Notes: a model not told the origin generated them from the letters alone. 64,000 nt of DNA from Lachnospiraceae bacterium (GCA_910575475.1 CAJTGD010000015.1:59934-123933); one strand, 5' to 3'; positions 1 through 9,213 are shown, numbered from the stretch's first letter. Translations and numbers: made by a program.

Positions 1-413
1 TGCTTCGGGAATTTCACTTTCAATATTTTCAGTCAGAGGAAGGCTTCCGCCAATTTATAATAAAAAATTTTATTGACGGGATATTTTTTATGAATCCGCC
101 CAAAGACGAATATGAACGTGAAAGCATCTTAAACACCTGCCTGCATCTGCCTCTGGAGGCTGCCGGCCAGCTGATCGTGGACGGACATCTTTCCGATAAA
201 AGATCCGTCATGGCAGATGTAGACAGGAAAATCCCCTGTCTTCATTATGTAGCGGAATATAGAGCTGCGGAAGGAATGAAGTGTATCCCCAGAGACTATC
301 CAAACAGTGAGGTCGTAACACTTGGAAATCACATGATGTTTTATGAATTTCCGGATGAGTTTAACCGGATTCTGGACGCCTTTTTAAAAAAGCACAATCT
401 TATGCCACAGTAA
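1..413 (+). CDS. alpha/beta hydrolase fold protein, C-terminal part (5' end outside window)
   Basis: The frame is open from base 3 to the stop at 411-413, so about 136 C-terminal residues are visible and the start lies upstream of the window. The ATG at 90 has no ribosome binding site and is probably internal. The tail contains GNHMMFYEFPDEFNRIL, which has the layout of the last strand and helix of alpha/beta hydrolases, with the H of GNH at the usual place of the catalytic histidine. The nucleophile elbow is not in the window, so substrate and reaction cannot be read. It ends 18 bases before dhaK and is probably the upstream gene of the same operon. The family call rests on this short C-terminal pattern only. 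Confidence 0.6.
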   Translation, partial: LREFHFQYFQSEEGFRQFIIKNFIDGIFFMNPPKDEYERESILNTCLHLPLEAAGQLIVDGHLSDKRSVMADVDRKIPCLHYVAEYRAAEGMKCIPRDYPNSEVVTLGNHMMFYEFPDEFNRILDAFLKKHNLMPQ

Positions 414-431
414 AGGAGGAGAATACCGCTT

Positions 432-1433
432 ATGAAAAAAATAATAAATACGCCGGAAAATTATGTACGTGATACGATAGAAGGCATCATTGCAGCATAT
501 GGAGACCGTTTAAAATTATTGAATGGGGATTTTCGCATGGTTATGGCCCGCCAAATGCCAAAGCCCGGAAAAGTAGGAATCGTGACCGGCGGAGGAAGCG
601 GCCATCTTCCCCTGTTCCTGGGATATGTCGGAAAAGGCATGGCTGATGGATGTGCAGTAGGAAATGTATTTGCTTCCCCTTCTTCCGGCAAAATGGCAGA
701 TTTGATAAGAGCCTGTGATTTTGGCGGGGGCGTATTATGCCTGTATGGAAATTACGGCGGAGACAATATGAACTTCCAGATGGCCTGTGACGAGGTTGAG
801 ATAGACGGCATCCAGACAGAAATTGTCACAGCCGCTGATGATGTAGCCTCTGCTCTTTCCGAAAATGCCCAGAAGCGCCGCGGTGTGGCAGGACTGATCT
901 ATGCATATAAAATTGCAGGAGCTGCAGCAGATGAGATGATGAATCTTCAGGAAGTAGCAGATATAACCAGGAAGGCTCTAAACAATATCCGAAGTATGGG
1001 CATTGCCCTGTCTCCCTGCATTGTCCCTGAAGTCGGTGTTACAACCTTCACCATCGGAGAGGATGAAGTAGAAATCGGCATGGGGATCCACGGAGAAAAA
1101 GGAATCGAAGTACACAAGATGATGACTGCTGATGAACTTGCGGCGGTCATGCTTGAAAAAATAGTATCTGACAATCCTTTGGAAAATGGAGATGAGGTTT
1201 CTGTGTTAGTGAATGGCTTAGGCGCCACTCCATTAGAAGAACAGATGATCTTTTACCGTGCGGTACATAAGTTATTAGACAATCGGGGCGTTTCTGTCGT
1301 TCTGCCGCATATCGGAGAATATGCTACATCCATGGAAATGGCCGGTCTGTCCCTGACTGTTTTTAAATTGGATGATCAGTTAAAACGTCTTTTAAAGGCT
1401 CCTGCCTCAACACCATTTTATAACTTTTCATGA
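432..1433 (+). CDS. dhaK: dihydroxyacetone kinase subunit DhaK-like
   Basis: 333 residues, the usual length for the substrate-binding kinase subunit of the DhaKL system. Visible signatures are GGGSGH (about residues 53-58), GNYGGDNMNF (106-115) and GMGIHGEKG, where His220 matches the histidine that binds the keto substrate covalently as a hemiaminal in E. coli DhaK (His218). An AAGGAGG site precedes the ATG. DhaK works with the nucleotide-binding subunit DhaL, encoded 19 bases downstream. The phosphoryl donor is either ATP on DhaL or a PTS protein DhaM; no dhaM is in the window. The substrate could be dihydroxyacetone or another short ketose such as a tetrulose; the sequence does not decide. 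Confidence 0.92.
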   Translation: MKKIINTPENYVRDTIEGIIAAYGDRLKLLNGDFRMVMARQMPKPGKVGIVTGGGSGHLPLFLGYVGKGMADGCAVGNVFASPSSGKMADLIRACDFGGGVLCLYGNYGGDNMNFQMACDEVEIDGIQTEIVTAADDVASALSENAQKRRGVAGLIYAYKIAGAAADEMMNLQEVADITRKALNNIRSMGIALSPCIVPEVGVTTFTIGEDEVEIGMGIHGEKGIEVHKMMTADELAAVMLEKIVSDNPLENGDEVSVLVNGLGATPLEEQMIFYRAVHKLLDNRGVSVVLPHIGEYATSMEMAGLSLTVFKLDDQLKRLLKAPASTPFYNFS

Positions 1434-1452
1434 ATGACTTGGAGGCTAATCT

Positions 1453-2085
1453 ATGAATATACAATTTATGAAAGCAGCTGTTTTATCTATCTACGAAAAA
1501 ATAACGGAAAACAAGGAATATCTGATTCAATTGGATCAGCAAAACGGAGATGGCGATCTTGGACTCTCCATGCAGAACGGATTTCAGTCATTATGCGATT
1601 TTTTCTGCTCTGTGGAAGAGGAAGATCTGGGAAAGATATTTATGCTGGCATCAAGAAGATTTAATGAAGCAGCCCCCTCTTCACTTGGCACAATTCTTTC
1701 GATCGGTATGATGGGAATTGCAAAAAAACTGAAAGGGAAATCCGAATTTACACTGGAAGACATGACCGATGCACTACAGGCCGGCGCGGACAATATTATG
1801 GATAAAGCACACTCAAAGCCGGGTGAAAAAACAATTTTGGATGCACTGATCCCTGCCATAGAGTGCATGCGGCAATACACTGCTAAAGAACTAAAGAAGG
1901 CTTGTGCTGCCGCTGCTGCGGCTGCGGCGCAGGGATCTGAGCGTACAAAAGAAATGAAATCCGTACATGGACGTGCTGCCTACTATGCAGATCAAAGCAT
2001 CGGTGTACTGGACGGAGGCTCTGTGGTCGGAAAACTGATTTTTGAAGGAATAGCAGATGCTGCGGGGGATGAGTATGATCGATAA
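1453..2085 (+). CDS. dhaL: dihydroxyacetone kinase subunit DhaL-like
   Basis: 210 residues, an all-helical DhaL-type ADP/ATP-binding subunit. The metal-binding aspartates are seen in LDQQNGDGDLG (Asp28, Asp33, Asp35), equivalent to the three Asp of E. coli DhaL; the His that follows the last Asp in the common GDADHG form is Leu here. Further family marks are the PSSLGTILSIGMMG segment, the DKAHSKPGEKTILDAL segment (the conserved GxKTmlDal motif) and a C-terminal DGGSV. GGAGG lies at 1441-1445 before the ATG. The stop overlaps the start region of the next gene, which suggests translational coupling. It should form the kinase with DhaK. Confidence 0.9.
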   Translation: MNIQFMKAAVLSIYEKITENKEYLIQLDQQNGDGDLGLSMQNGFQSLCDFFCSVEEEDLGKIFMLASRRFNEAAPSSLGTILSIGMMGIAKKLKGKSEFTLEDMTDALQAGADNIMDKAHSKPGEKTILDALIPAIECMRQYTAKELKKACAAAAAAAAQGSERTKEMKSVHGRAAYYADQSIGVLDGGSVVGKLIFEGIADAAGDEYDR

Positions 2086-3352
2086 ACAGATTTATGAAAA
2101 TTATATCCAGATTCTCCGAAATGAACTCGTGCCTGCTATGGGATGTACCGAACCGATAGCAATTGCCTATGCGGCCGCAAAAGCCCGGTCTGTACTTGGT
2201 GAAATACCGGAACATATATCCGTGCGCTGCAGCGGCAATATCATAAAAAATGTAAAAGGTGTCATTGTACCAAATTCCGGCGGGCTCAAAGGAATGAAAG
2301 CAGCAGCGGTCTTAGGCGTAGTCGGCGGAGATCCAGGCCGAAAGTTAGAAGTATTAAACAGCGTGAAAAAACAGGATATTGAAAAAACAAAACAGCTTAC
2401 AGAACAAAAGGGATATTGTACCAGCGAGCTTGCAGAAAATGTTGACAACCTGTATATAGAAATCTCAGTGTATTACAAAGATAAAAGTGCTAAGGTTACA
2501 GTCCGTGGAAAGCATACGAACATCTGTAAAATCGAAAAGGATGGATGCACGGTCTTTTCATATGACGGAAAGGATGAGGCAGAAGCTCTTAAGGGAGACA
2601 AGTCTCTCCTCGATATAAGGCATATTTATGATTTTACAAATGAGGTTGAAATGAAAGATATTTATGATATAATTACTTTACAAATAAATTATAACACTAT
2701 GATTTCCGATGAGGGGCTGCGGTTCCCATATGGAGCCCAGGTAGGGCGCACGCTTTTAGAAGAATATGGGGAACAAAATGTCGCGGTCCGTGCCCGTGCA
2801 AAAGCAGCAGCAGGCTCTGATGCCAGAATGAGCGGCTGTCCGCTTCCGGTTGTGATTAATTCAGGCAGTGGGAACCAGGGAATCGCGGTTTCTATTCCGG
2901 TCATCGAATATGCCCGGGAATGGGATACCGCAAACGAGAAGCTCTATCGTGCGCTGGTTTTAGCGAATCTTATTTCTATCCATCAGAAACGGTTCATTGG
3001 CGATCTGTCTGCATACTGCGGTGCAACGAGCGCCGGCTGCGGCGCCGCATGTGGAATTGCCTATCTGAAGGATGCCCGTTATCAGGAAATATGTGATACG
3101 ATCACAAATTCAATCGCGACAATCGGCGGGATGATCTGTGACGGAGCAAAGGCTTCCTGTGCGGCTAAGATTGCAGCAGCGGTTGAAACAGCGATTACCG
3201 CCTATAAAATGAGCATCCAAAAAAGAGTCTTTCAGCCGGGCGAAGGGTTGGTAGAAGATGATATTGAAAAGACAATCCGCAATTTCGGCATAGTCGGCCG
3301 CGAGGGAATGAGAGAGACAGATGTTGATATTTTAAAGCTTATGTGTGAGTAA
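2075..3352 (+). CDS. L-cysteine desulfidase / serine dehydratase alpha-like (UPF0597, CyuA/CdsB family)
   Basis: 425 residues from ATG 2075, chosen because GGGGG at 2064-2068 sits six bases upstream; ATGs at 2057 and 2069 lack a site. The family is recognised by PAMGCTEPIAIAYAAAKAR near the N terminus and by the cysteine-rich patches GATSAGCGAACG and GGMICDGAKASCAAKI. In studied members these cysteines hold a [4Fe-4S] cluster and the enzyme splits L-cysteine to pyruvate, ammonia and sulfide; some relatives are annotated as serine dehydratases. The start overlaps the end of dhaL by 11 bases. Why a desulfidase is coupled to a ketose kinase is unclear; a beta-substituted amino acid substrate is possible. 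Confidence 0.85.
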   Translation: MIDKQIYENYIQILRNELVPAMGCTEPIAIAYAAAKARSVLGEIPEHISVRCSGNIIKNVKGVIVPNSGGLKGMKAAAVLGVVGGDPGRKLEVLNSVKKQDIEKTKQLTEQKGYCTSELAENVDNLYIEISVYYKDKSAKVTVRGKHTNICKIEKDGCTVFSYDGKDEAEALKGDKSLLDIRHIYDFTNEVEMKDIYDIITLQINYNTMISDEGLRFPYGAQVGRTLLEEYGEQNVAVRARAKAAAGSDARMSGCPLPVVINSGSGNQGIAVSIPVIEYAREWDTANEKLYRALVLANLISIHQKRFIGDLSAYCGATSAGCGAACGIAYLKDARYQEICDTITNSIATIGGMICDGAKASCAAKIAAAVETAITAYKMSIQKRVFQPGEGLVEDDIEKTIRNFGIVGREGMRETDVDILKLMCE

Positions 3353-3542
3353 CATACATATCTTGATGCCACAATGAATTGGGATGATGCGCAAGCAGGT
3401 CATCCATTTCCTGGCGGAAATTGGTGACAAAATATAATCTTGTTTTGGGAATCGACTGGCTTATATATGATACTGAGCGCCGGATAAATCTGCCGTTTAG
3501 TATAAGTAAACGCAGAGGAAATCAAGAAGGAGAAGTATTAGG

Positions 3543-4172
3543 ATGCAGAAGGTTGCTCTAAAAGATCAGATTTATCAGAATATTTTAAATGAGATTCAGT
3601 ATGGAAAATTAAGTACTAATGCTATTATCAACGAAAAAGATTTCACAGAAAAATTTGCCGTAAGCAAGACGCCTGTCCGCGAAGCTTTAGTCAGATTATG
3701 CAGTGAAGGGATTCTTGAGAATCTTCCCAGATATGGATATCGTTTGATCCCGGTCACGCAAAGCGAGATCCAGGAAATCATTGAATATCGCAAAATCGTA
3801 GAGATAGAGGCGCTTCGGCTAAGTTATCATTTTATAGGTCCAGTTGAAATCGACCAGCTGAGAGCATTGGACGCAAGCGGACAGGAAGCTCTGGAATCAA
3901 GAAATGCTCGCCTGTCATGGGAAATCAATGAGAAATTCCATTGGGAATTGGCAAATCTTTGTCCTAACAGATATTTTCGCAGCACAATAAAAAATGCATT
4001 AAGCGTAGGAAACAGATATGCAAATCAATATTATTCCAGCATCTGGACGGATGAAAAGCCAGTGGATCGAAGCCATACAAAGATTGTGGATGCACTGGAG
4101 ATGGGAGAACTGGAAAAGGCGCAGGAGATCTTAATATTTGATATTGAATTGATGAAAAGCATCTTATTTTGA
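3543..4172 (+). CDS. GntR family transcriptional regulator, FadR-like with FCD domain
   Basis: 209 residues. Residues 5-70 form the GntR winged helix (recognition segment VSKTPVREALVRLCSEGIL) and residues 78-205 an all-helical FCD ligand-binding domain, with charged and His residues (R, E, H around YRKIVEIEALR, EKFHWELA and SHTKIVDALE) as in metal- or acid-binding members. AAGGAGAAG precedes the ATG. It lies 190 bases after the desulfidase gene on the same strand and is followed by a strong terminator, so it is the natural candidate for control of the kinase/desulfidase operon. FCD regulators usually sense small organic acids; the ligand here is unknown. Confidence 0.9.
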   Translation: MQKVALKDQIYQNILNEIQYGKLSTNAIINEKDFTEKFAVSKTPVREALVRLCSEGILENLPRYGYRLIPVTQSEIQEIIEYRKIVEIEALRLSYHFIGPVEIDQLRALDASGQEALESRNARLSWEINEKFHWELANLCPNRYFRSTIKNALSVGNRYANQYYSSIWTDEKPVDRSHTKIVDALEMGELEKAQEILIFDIELMKSILF

Positions 4173-4180
4173 TACTTTCA

Positions 4181-4209
4181 GGGCTGCCCGACTGGCAGCC
4201 CCCTTTTTT
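4181..4209 (+). terminator. Rho-independent terminator after the GntR gene
   Basis: GGGCTGCC (4181-4188) pairs with GGCAGCCC (4194-4201) around a five-base loop and is followed by CC and six T. It lies 8 bases after the regulator stop and separates the plus-strand operon from the convergent rhamnosidase gene. Confidence 0.92.
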
Positions 4210-4226
4210 GTTCAAAACAATGATCT

Positions 4227-7200
4227 CTATTCCACTTCCCGCAGCATCCGGTCCAGTCTCTCCCGCTTCTCCCTCGTAACGCCATACCCGGTAAACGGCG
4301 CCCAGGTCAGCTCCTCCAGGGTACACAGCTCCTTCTCAAACGGAATCCTGTCGAAATGGTATTCCTGATCCAGAACCGCCCTGGTCTTCGGATTTTCCTT
4401 CAATTCCTCCCAGGTAGAATCCAGACTGTAGGTCTTCCGGTACGGTGTGGTTGGCTCATAGCAGAATTCATAGCTTCCCGCCCCTGCAAGGAACACCACA
4501 TTCTTCCCGTCCTGCCGGATCGTCCCTGCTTCGCCATCCTGGCCGCAGCCTGCACCTTCGCTCTGCCGGATCTCACCCACTGCTCCGTCCTGCCCGCAGC
4601 CTGCGCCTCCTGCCCGAGCAGCCTCCGCTTCGCCGCTCTGCCCGCCGGACACTTCTTTCCCCTGACAGCCGGACATATCCCCGGCCTGCCGCCGGATCAC
4701 TTCCACCGACGCATCCGGAAGCACGATCTCCGCCTGAGTATCAAATGGCACCGTGAACCGGAACTTCAACTGCTTCCCGTCAATCTCCCACGCCGATTCG
4801 ATCATCCCCGACGCAGCCCTTAAGCGTACCTCGGAGCTTCCGATCTGATAGTTCGGCATAGGCGCGATCCGAAATCTCTTAAATCCCGGATAATCCTCCC
4901 GTGGATTGATCCCGGCCATATTGCGGAACATCCATTCCACAATGGACCCATAAGAATAATGGTTCAGTGAGTTCATCTCCGTTCCGCTGATCTTTCCGTC
5001 CGGCTCCACGGAATTCCACCGCTCCCAGATGGTGGTTGCGCCCATGAGCACCTCATACAGCCATCCCGGATAGCCCTTCTCCAGGAGCAGATGGTACGCC
5101 AGGTCGTTCATCCCGTGTTCGGAGAGCATCCGGCACAGGTAAGGCGTTCCCACAAAGCCCGTATCCAGGTGGTAGAAGTTCTTTTTCAGCCGGTTCAGGA
5201 GACCTTTGCGCACCTTTTCATAGGCAAAGTCCGGCGTCAGGCCCATGTACAGAACCACCACATAAGCCGTCGTGGTATCCACCGCCAGCTTTCCCGCCGG
5301 TGTAAAATATTCCTTCACAAAAGCGTCATGGATCTCCCGCGCCAGTGTTTCGTAGCTCCTTGCGTCCGCTTCCTTCCCCAGGATCTTCGCGGACTTTGCC
5401 ACGATATTCGCAGAATAATAATAGTAAGCAGAGGCCACCAGATCCGGGTCCGTCGCGCCGTAGACGCCGCCCGCGTAATTGCCGTCCAGTGCCAGCCAGT
5501 CCGCGTAATGGGTTCCCGTCTGCCACAGCCGTTTCGCGCCGTCTCCGTCGTCCTCCCGCTTCATATAATTGACCCACGCCTTCATGCTGTCATACTGGCG
5601 GCGCAGGATATTCTTGTCGCCGTAATGCAGATACACATTCCAGGGAATGACCGTGGCCGCGTCCGCCCAGGCGGTGGAAGCGTCTCCCGGGTAATTGGCG
5701 ACCGGCACCACGTCCGGCACGCTGCCGTTCATCTTCACCTGCTCCGCATACAGATCCCGCCCGAACTTGGTGTAAAATGCACAGGTATCCATAAAGTAGC
5801 TGGCCGTCCCGGAGAAGATCTGCGCGTCCCCGGTCCATCCGTACCGCTCGTCGCGCTGAGGACAGTCGGTGGGCACGTCCACAAAATTCCCCTTCATGCC
5901 CCATTTCGCATTCAGGACCAGACGGTTCACCAACGGATCCGAGGTGTTGATCTCTCCCAGCTCTTCCATGTCCGAATGGATCACCAGCCCCCGGAAATCC
6001 TCCGGATCCGGTTCCCCTTCCCAGCCTTCCACTTTCACGAAGCGGAACCCGTAGAAGGTAAAATACGGACGCACCCAGCGCTCGGTCCCGTCTGAGATAT
6101 ACGTATATTCCGCTTCTGCGGTACGCAGGTTTTCATTGTAAAAATTCCCGTCCTGGAGGATCTCCCCGAACTGGAAATGCAGCTTCGTCCCGGCAGGCGC
6201 CTTGCAGCGGAAGGCCAGCCACCCCACCATGTTCTGCCCCAGGTCCAGGACCGTCTCTCCCGCGGGCGTATGAATCACCTCCGCAGGCTTGATCCGCTCA
6301 TGCACGGTGATCGGCGGGGACAGCCTGGGAGACAGGCGGTCATACCCCAATTCGATCAGCTCCGTGCCGAAGGTCTCGCTGACATCCAGCCCCGCGTCAT
6401 ACACCTCTCCGGAATAAATGCCGCTGTCCACGATCCGGCTTTTCCTTGACTTCCATCTCTCATCGGTGCCGAATACTTCCTCCGTGCCGTCCTCGTACCA
6501 GACATGGATCTCCGCCAATGCCGCCAAACGTTCTCCGTAATTCTCATATTTCACACGCATCCCGTAGCGGCCCTTGTACCAGCCGTCTCCCAGCAGCAGC
6601 TCCACACGGTTCTTTCCGGTTTTCAGACTCAGCTCATAGGTCTGGTACTGGATCCAGCTGTCATAATCGCAGAATCCCGGAAGGAGACACTCCTCCCCCT
6701 GCTTCTCCCCATTGACATAGAACTCATAGAGGCCCAAGCCCACCGCGTAGGCCCGAGCTCTTGCCACTGGTTTCTCGATCTCGATCTCCTGCCAGACCGC
6801 CGCCTGGATCTGCTTCTCCAGCCTGGGGGTGATCCACTTCGCCTGCCAGGTGCCGGTCTGCCCGCCCTGACCGCAGTCCGCCGATTCCTGACCGCTTCCT
6901 GCGTCAGATTCTGCCTGACCAGAATCCCCCGGCTGCCCTGCGCCGCCCTGACCTGACCGGCAAACGTCCGCCTCTCCCGGCCGGAGGACACCACCCTGCC
7001 AGGTCACCGTTTTTGCCGTCTCAAACCACTGTACCTCGCTCCACGCGCAATCCCCCGTCTCATCCGTCGCCCGGACCTTCCAGTAATATCGGGTCATGGG
7101 AGACAAAATAACCGGCAGCTCGAATCCCGTACTGACCACATTCTCGCACTCCCCGCTGTCATACAGGATCTCAGAAAAATCCTCTTTCAGGGAAACCTGC

Positions 7201-7322
7201 ACCTGCGCGCTGACCTGCCGTTTTCCCGCAGCCTCCGTCACCACATAGGAAATGGTGGGATTCGCCAGGTCATAGCCCAGCGGATTGGTCAGATGGTTGA
7301 TTTTTAAATGTTCAAGTTTCAT
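4227..7322 (-). CDS. alpha-L-rhamnosidase, GH78
   Basis: 1031 residues from ATG 7322 (AGGAAGG nine bases upstream; a TTG two codons earlier is too close to the site). Family marks are the N-terminal fibronectin-like strand region (residues 1-105), the central beta-sandwich domains, and the (alpha/alpha)6 barrel with TDCPQRDERYGWTGDAQIF, holding the conserved Asp/Glu group, and GATTIWERW, holding the catalytic glutamate of GH78. There is no signal peptide, so it acts in the cytoplasm on imported rhamnosides. Two low-complexity stretches rich in G, Q, S, D, E and single Cys interrupt it (about residues 113-160 and 900-965) and are unusual. It is the last gene of a sensor/transporter cluster read in the same direction, which points to rhamnose-containing glycans as the cluster's target. 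Confidence 0.93.
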   Translation of the reverse strand: MKLEHLKINHLTNPLGYDLANPTISYVVTEAAGKRQVSAQVQVSLKEDFSEILYDSGECENVVSTGFELPVILSPMTRYYWKVRATDETGDCAWSEVQWFETAKTVTWQGGVLRPGEADVCRSGQGGAGQPGDSGQAESDAGSGQESADCGQGGQTGTWQAKWITPRLEKQIQAAVWQEIEIEKPVARARAYAVGLGLYEFYVNGEKQGEECLLPGFCDYDSWIQYQTYELSLKTGKNRVELLLGDGWYKGRYGMRVKYENYGERLAALAEIHVWYEDGTEEVFGTDERWKSRKSRIVDSGIYSGEVYDAGLDVSETFGTELIELGYDRLSPRLSPPITVHERIKPAEVIHTPAGETVLDLGQNMVGWLAFRCKAPAGTKLHFQFGEILQDGNFYNENLRTAEAEYTYISDGTERWVRPYFTFYGFRFVKVEGWEGEPDPEDFRGLVIHSDMEELGEINTSDPLVNRLVLNAKWGMKGNFVDVPTDCPQRDERYGWTGDAQIFSGTASYFMDTCAFYTKFGRDLYAEQVKMNGSVPDVVPVANYPGDASTAWADAATVIPWNVYLHYGDKNILRRQYDSMKAWVNYMKREDDGDGAKRLWQTGTHYADWLALDGNYAGGVYGATDPDLVASAYYYYSANIVAKSAKILGKEADARSYETLAREIHDAFVKEYFTPAGKLAVDTTTAYVVVLYMGLTPDFAYEKVRKGLLNRLKKNFYHLDTGFVGTPYLCRMLSEHGMNDLAYHLLLEKGYPGWLYEVLMGATTIWERWNSVEPDGKISGTEMNSLNHYSYGSIVEWMFRNMAGINPREDYPGFKRFRIAPMPNYQIGSSEVRLRAASGMIESAWEIDGKQLKFRFTVPFDTQAEIVLPDASVEVIRRQAGDMSGCQGKEVSGGQSGEAEAARAGGAGCGQDGAVGEIRQSEGAGCGQDGEAGTIRQDGKNVVFLAGAGSYEFCYEPTTPYRKTYSLDSTWEELKENPKTRAVLDQEYHFDRIPFEKELCTLEELTWAPFTGYGVTREKRERLDRMLREVE

Positions 7323-7338
7323 AGTCAATTTCCTTCCT

Positions 7339-7352
7339 AACGATATATCGTT
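7339..7352. promoter_or_regulatory. 14-base perfect palindrome upstream of the rhamnosidase start
   Basis: AACGATATATCGTT is a perfect palindrome ending a few bases upstream of the AGGAAGG site of the rhamnosidase gene. It has operator-like symmetry and could give that gene separate control, but no regulator can be assigned. Confidence 0.4.
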
Positions 7353-7356
7353 GTTT

Positions 7357-7390
7357 CATACGTTTACAGACCCGGCAGACATTCTGCCGG
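7357..7390. repeat. REP-like intergenic repeat, copy 1 (diverged)
   Basis: CATACG followed by TTTACAGA, then the hairpin CCGGCAGA-cat-TCTGCCGG (7372-7390). The 13-mer CAGAATGTCTGCC on the minus strand here is identical to the one opening the two copies at 49.6 kb, and CATACG...TTTACAGA is the spacer between those copies. It lies between the sensor kinase and the rhamnosidase genes. Confidence 0.6.
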
Positions 7391-7409
7391 CCGCGGCCCA
7401 TTCCGTTTT

Positions 7410-9203
7410 TTACGTATTCCTCTGCCCCACAGTCACCGCAAATCCCCCGCTGTCCGGTACATTTTCCATTTCAAAAACGCAGTCCTCAAAATACAGCAGC
7501 AGGCATCTGGCATAGGTATTCACGACACCCATGCCGCCGATCTCCATCTCCGCAGGCTTGGCCCTCTCCAGAATATCCTTCCGGGCTTCCTCCAGCTTTC
7601 TCTGCAGCTCCAGAAGCTTTTCCTCCGGAACGCCGCAGCCGTTGTCCTCCACCCGGATGATCCAGCGGTCTGACAGCACCCTGCCTGTTACGGAAATGTG
7701 CCTGCCGGCGTCCATGTTCTGGAACCCATGCTTCACGCAGTTTTCCACCAGCTGCTGCAGGGTCATCTTCGGGATGGTCTGCCGCCGGATCTCCCGATCC
7801 ACATCGATACTTACTTCCAGGGAATTTTCATGGCGGGCCTTCAGCAGATAAAAATAACTGTCCAGGTATTCCAGCTCCTTCTCCACCGAGGCGTACCGTT
7901 CCTTGTTGTTCGTGGAGTAGCGCAGCATGGTTCCCAGGGAGCCGCACATCTCACAGATGGTCTCGTCATTGTCCAGGATCGCGCGGGACGAGATCGTATT
8001 GAGCACATTGTAGATAAAATGCGGGTTCACCTGCGCCTGCAGCGTATCAAACTGTGCCTGCAGCTGCAGCTTCGCCGCCTTTTTCTCATTCTGCAGCGCC
8101 TCGTCCAGCCGCGTCATCATGGCCTGATAGGACCGGATCAGCTCCTGAAATTCATCCAGTGCCCCGGCCGCCTCCAGGTGCCGGTTATCCTGCAGATTTT
8201 CGATATTCGTATGTTCCACCGTCTCCTGCAGACGCTTGATGGGACGGGTCAGGATCCCTGCCCAGAAAATGATCATAGCCAGGCTGACGCCGAAGGTGGC
8301 CAGCGTCGCCGCAAAGGAGATGGAAAAAAGCTGCCCTCTTTCTTTTTTAAGCAGCACGTTCTCTTTATACGCCAGTACCGTCAGGTCAAACTCCTCAGAG
8401 GATGCTTTCGTATAGATCGAGCCGTTTTCCGTCAGCACCTGATTCTCCTGCTGATCTCGAAGCCATTCGCGGTCCTCCTCAGACAATTCCGTTCCATATT
8501 CTCCGTTGCTGGCGTAAAGGATCTCTCCTCCATTCACGATGAGCAGAAATTCAATGTCCGGATCCGATGCTTCCAGTGATTCCAGGCTGTCCATCCGGTT
8601 CTCCACCTCCAGATAGCCCATTCCCTCTCCCCGCAGCGCTTTCATCAGGGAATAGACCGGTACCTTGTCATTGGCGCTCCAGTAATCCGGATGGGAAATG
8701 ACGATCACAGAATTTCCGTCCGCCGCGTCCGCCCGCTCCAGGTAAGGGATCTCTTCCACCTCAAAGTCCGAAATCAGGCGCTGCTTCGGCAAGATCCCCG
8801 CTCCCGTTGTGTAGGTGGCGCTGCTGGCCAGAAACGAGGACTGATTGAAGAACACGGTCCGGTGTGAATTTTTCATAATGTATTCCGTGGTCAGCCTGGT
8901 GCCCAGATTGGATCTTGCGTCCAGCACATAACGGTTCGGAACCTCCCCGTACTGATCCTCCGCCAGCCAGGTAATGCTCTCCAGCATGACCGTATCCGAC
9001 AGAATGTATTTCATGATGGCGTCCATCCGGCTGAGCCGCTCATCCATCTGGGTCACATAGGATTTTGCGGTGACCCGGAGATTATTTTTCTGGCTGGTCA
9101 TCTCATATTGAAGACTGATCCTGGCCACCGCAATGCCCAGGATCAGACTGACTAACAGTGCAACAGTGGTATATGCAAGCACTATCTTACTGCGAAATTT
9201 CAT
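7410..9203 (-). CDS. sensor histidine kinase, YesM/LytS type
   Basis: 597 residues from ATG 9203, just after the upstream permease stop. TM1 spans about residues 5-27, followed by a large extracellular sensing region to about 285, TM2 at about 288-312, a HAMP linker, then a His_kinase domain with QAQVNPHFIYNVLN (phospho-acceptor His) and an ATPase domain with QLVENCVKHGF (N box) and VEDNGCGVPE (G box). This two-component class is typically coupled to carbohydrate ABC transporters in Firmicutes. The partner response regulator heads the same gene cluster but is frameshifted here. The gene lies between the permease and rhamnosidase genes, and the extracellular domain probably senses an oligosaccharide or the loaded binding protein. 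Confidence 0.93.
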   Translation of the reverse strand: MKFRSKIVLAYTTVALLVSLILGIAVARISLQYEMTSQKNNLRVTAKSYVTQMDERLSRMDAIMKYILSDTVMLESITWLAEDQYGEVPNRYVLDARSNLGTRLTTEYIMKNSHRTVFFNQSSFLASSATYTTGAGILPKQRLISDFEVEEIPYLERADAADGNSVIVISHPDYWSANDKVPVYSLMKALRGEGMGYLEVENRMDSLESLEASDPDIEFLLIVNGGEILYASNGEYGTELSEEDREWLRDQQENQVLTENGSIYTKASSEEFDLTVLAYKENVLLKKERGQLFSISFAATLATFGVSLAMIIFWAGILTRPIKRLQETVEHTNIENLQDNRHLEAAGALDEFQELIRSYQAMMTRLDEALQNEKKAAKLQLQAQFDTLQAQVNPHFIYNVLNTISSRAILDNDETICEMCGSLGTMLRYSTNNKERYASVEKELEYLDSYFYLLKARHENSLEVSIDVDREIRRQTIPKMTLQQLVENCVKHGFQNMDAGRHISVTGRVLSDRWIIRVEDNGCGVPEEKLLELQRKLEEARKDILERAKPAEMEIGGMGVVNTYARCLLLYFEDCVFEMENVPDSGGFAVTVGQRNT

Positions 9204-9213
9204 AATTGTTACC

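Noticed and set aside
1434..1664. 76-codon open frame on the plus strand inside dhaL
   Set aside because: It is an overlapping frame of dhaL without its own ribosome site or similarity.
5091..6095. 334-codon open frame on the plus strand
   Set aside because: It is antisense to the GH78 core, has no ribosome site, and its Arg/His/Pro-rich composition is typical of a shadow frame in GC-rich DNA.
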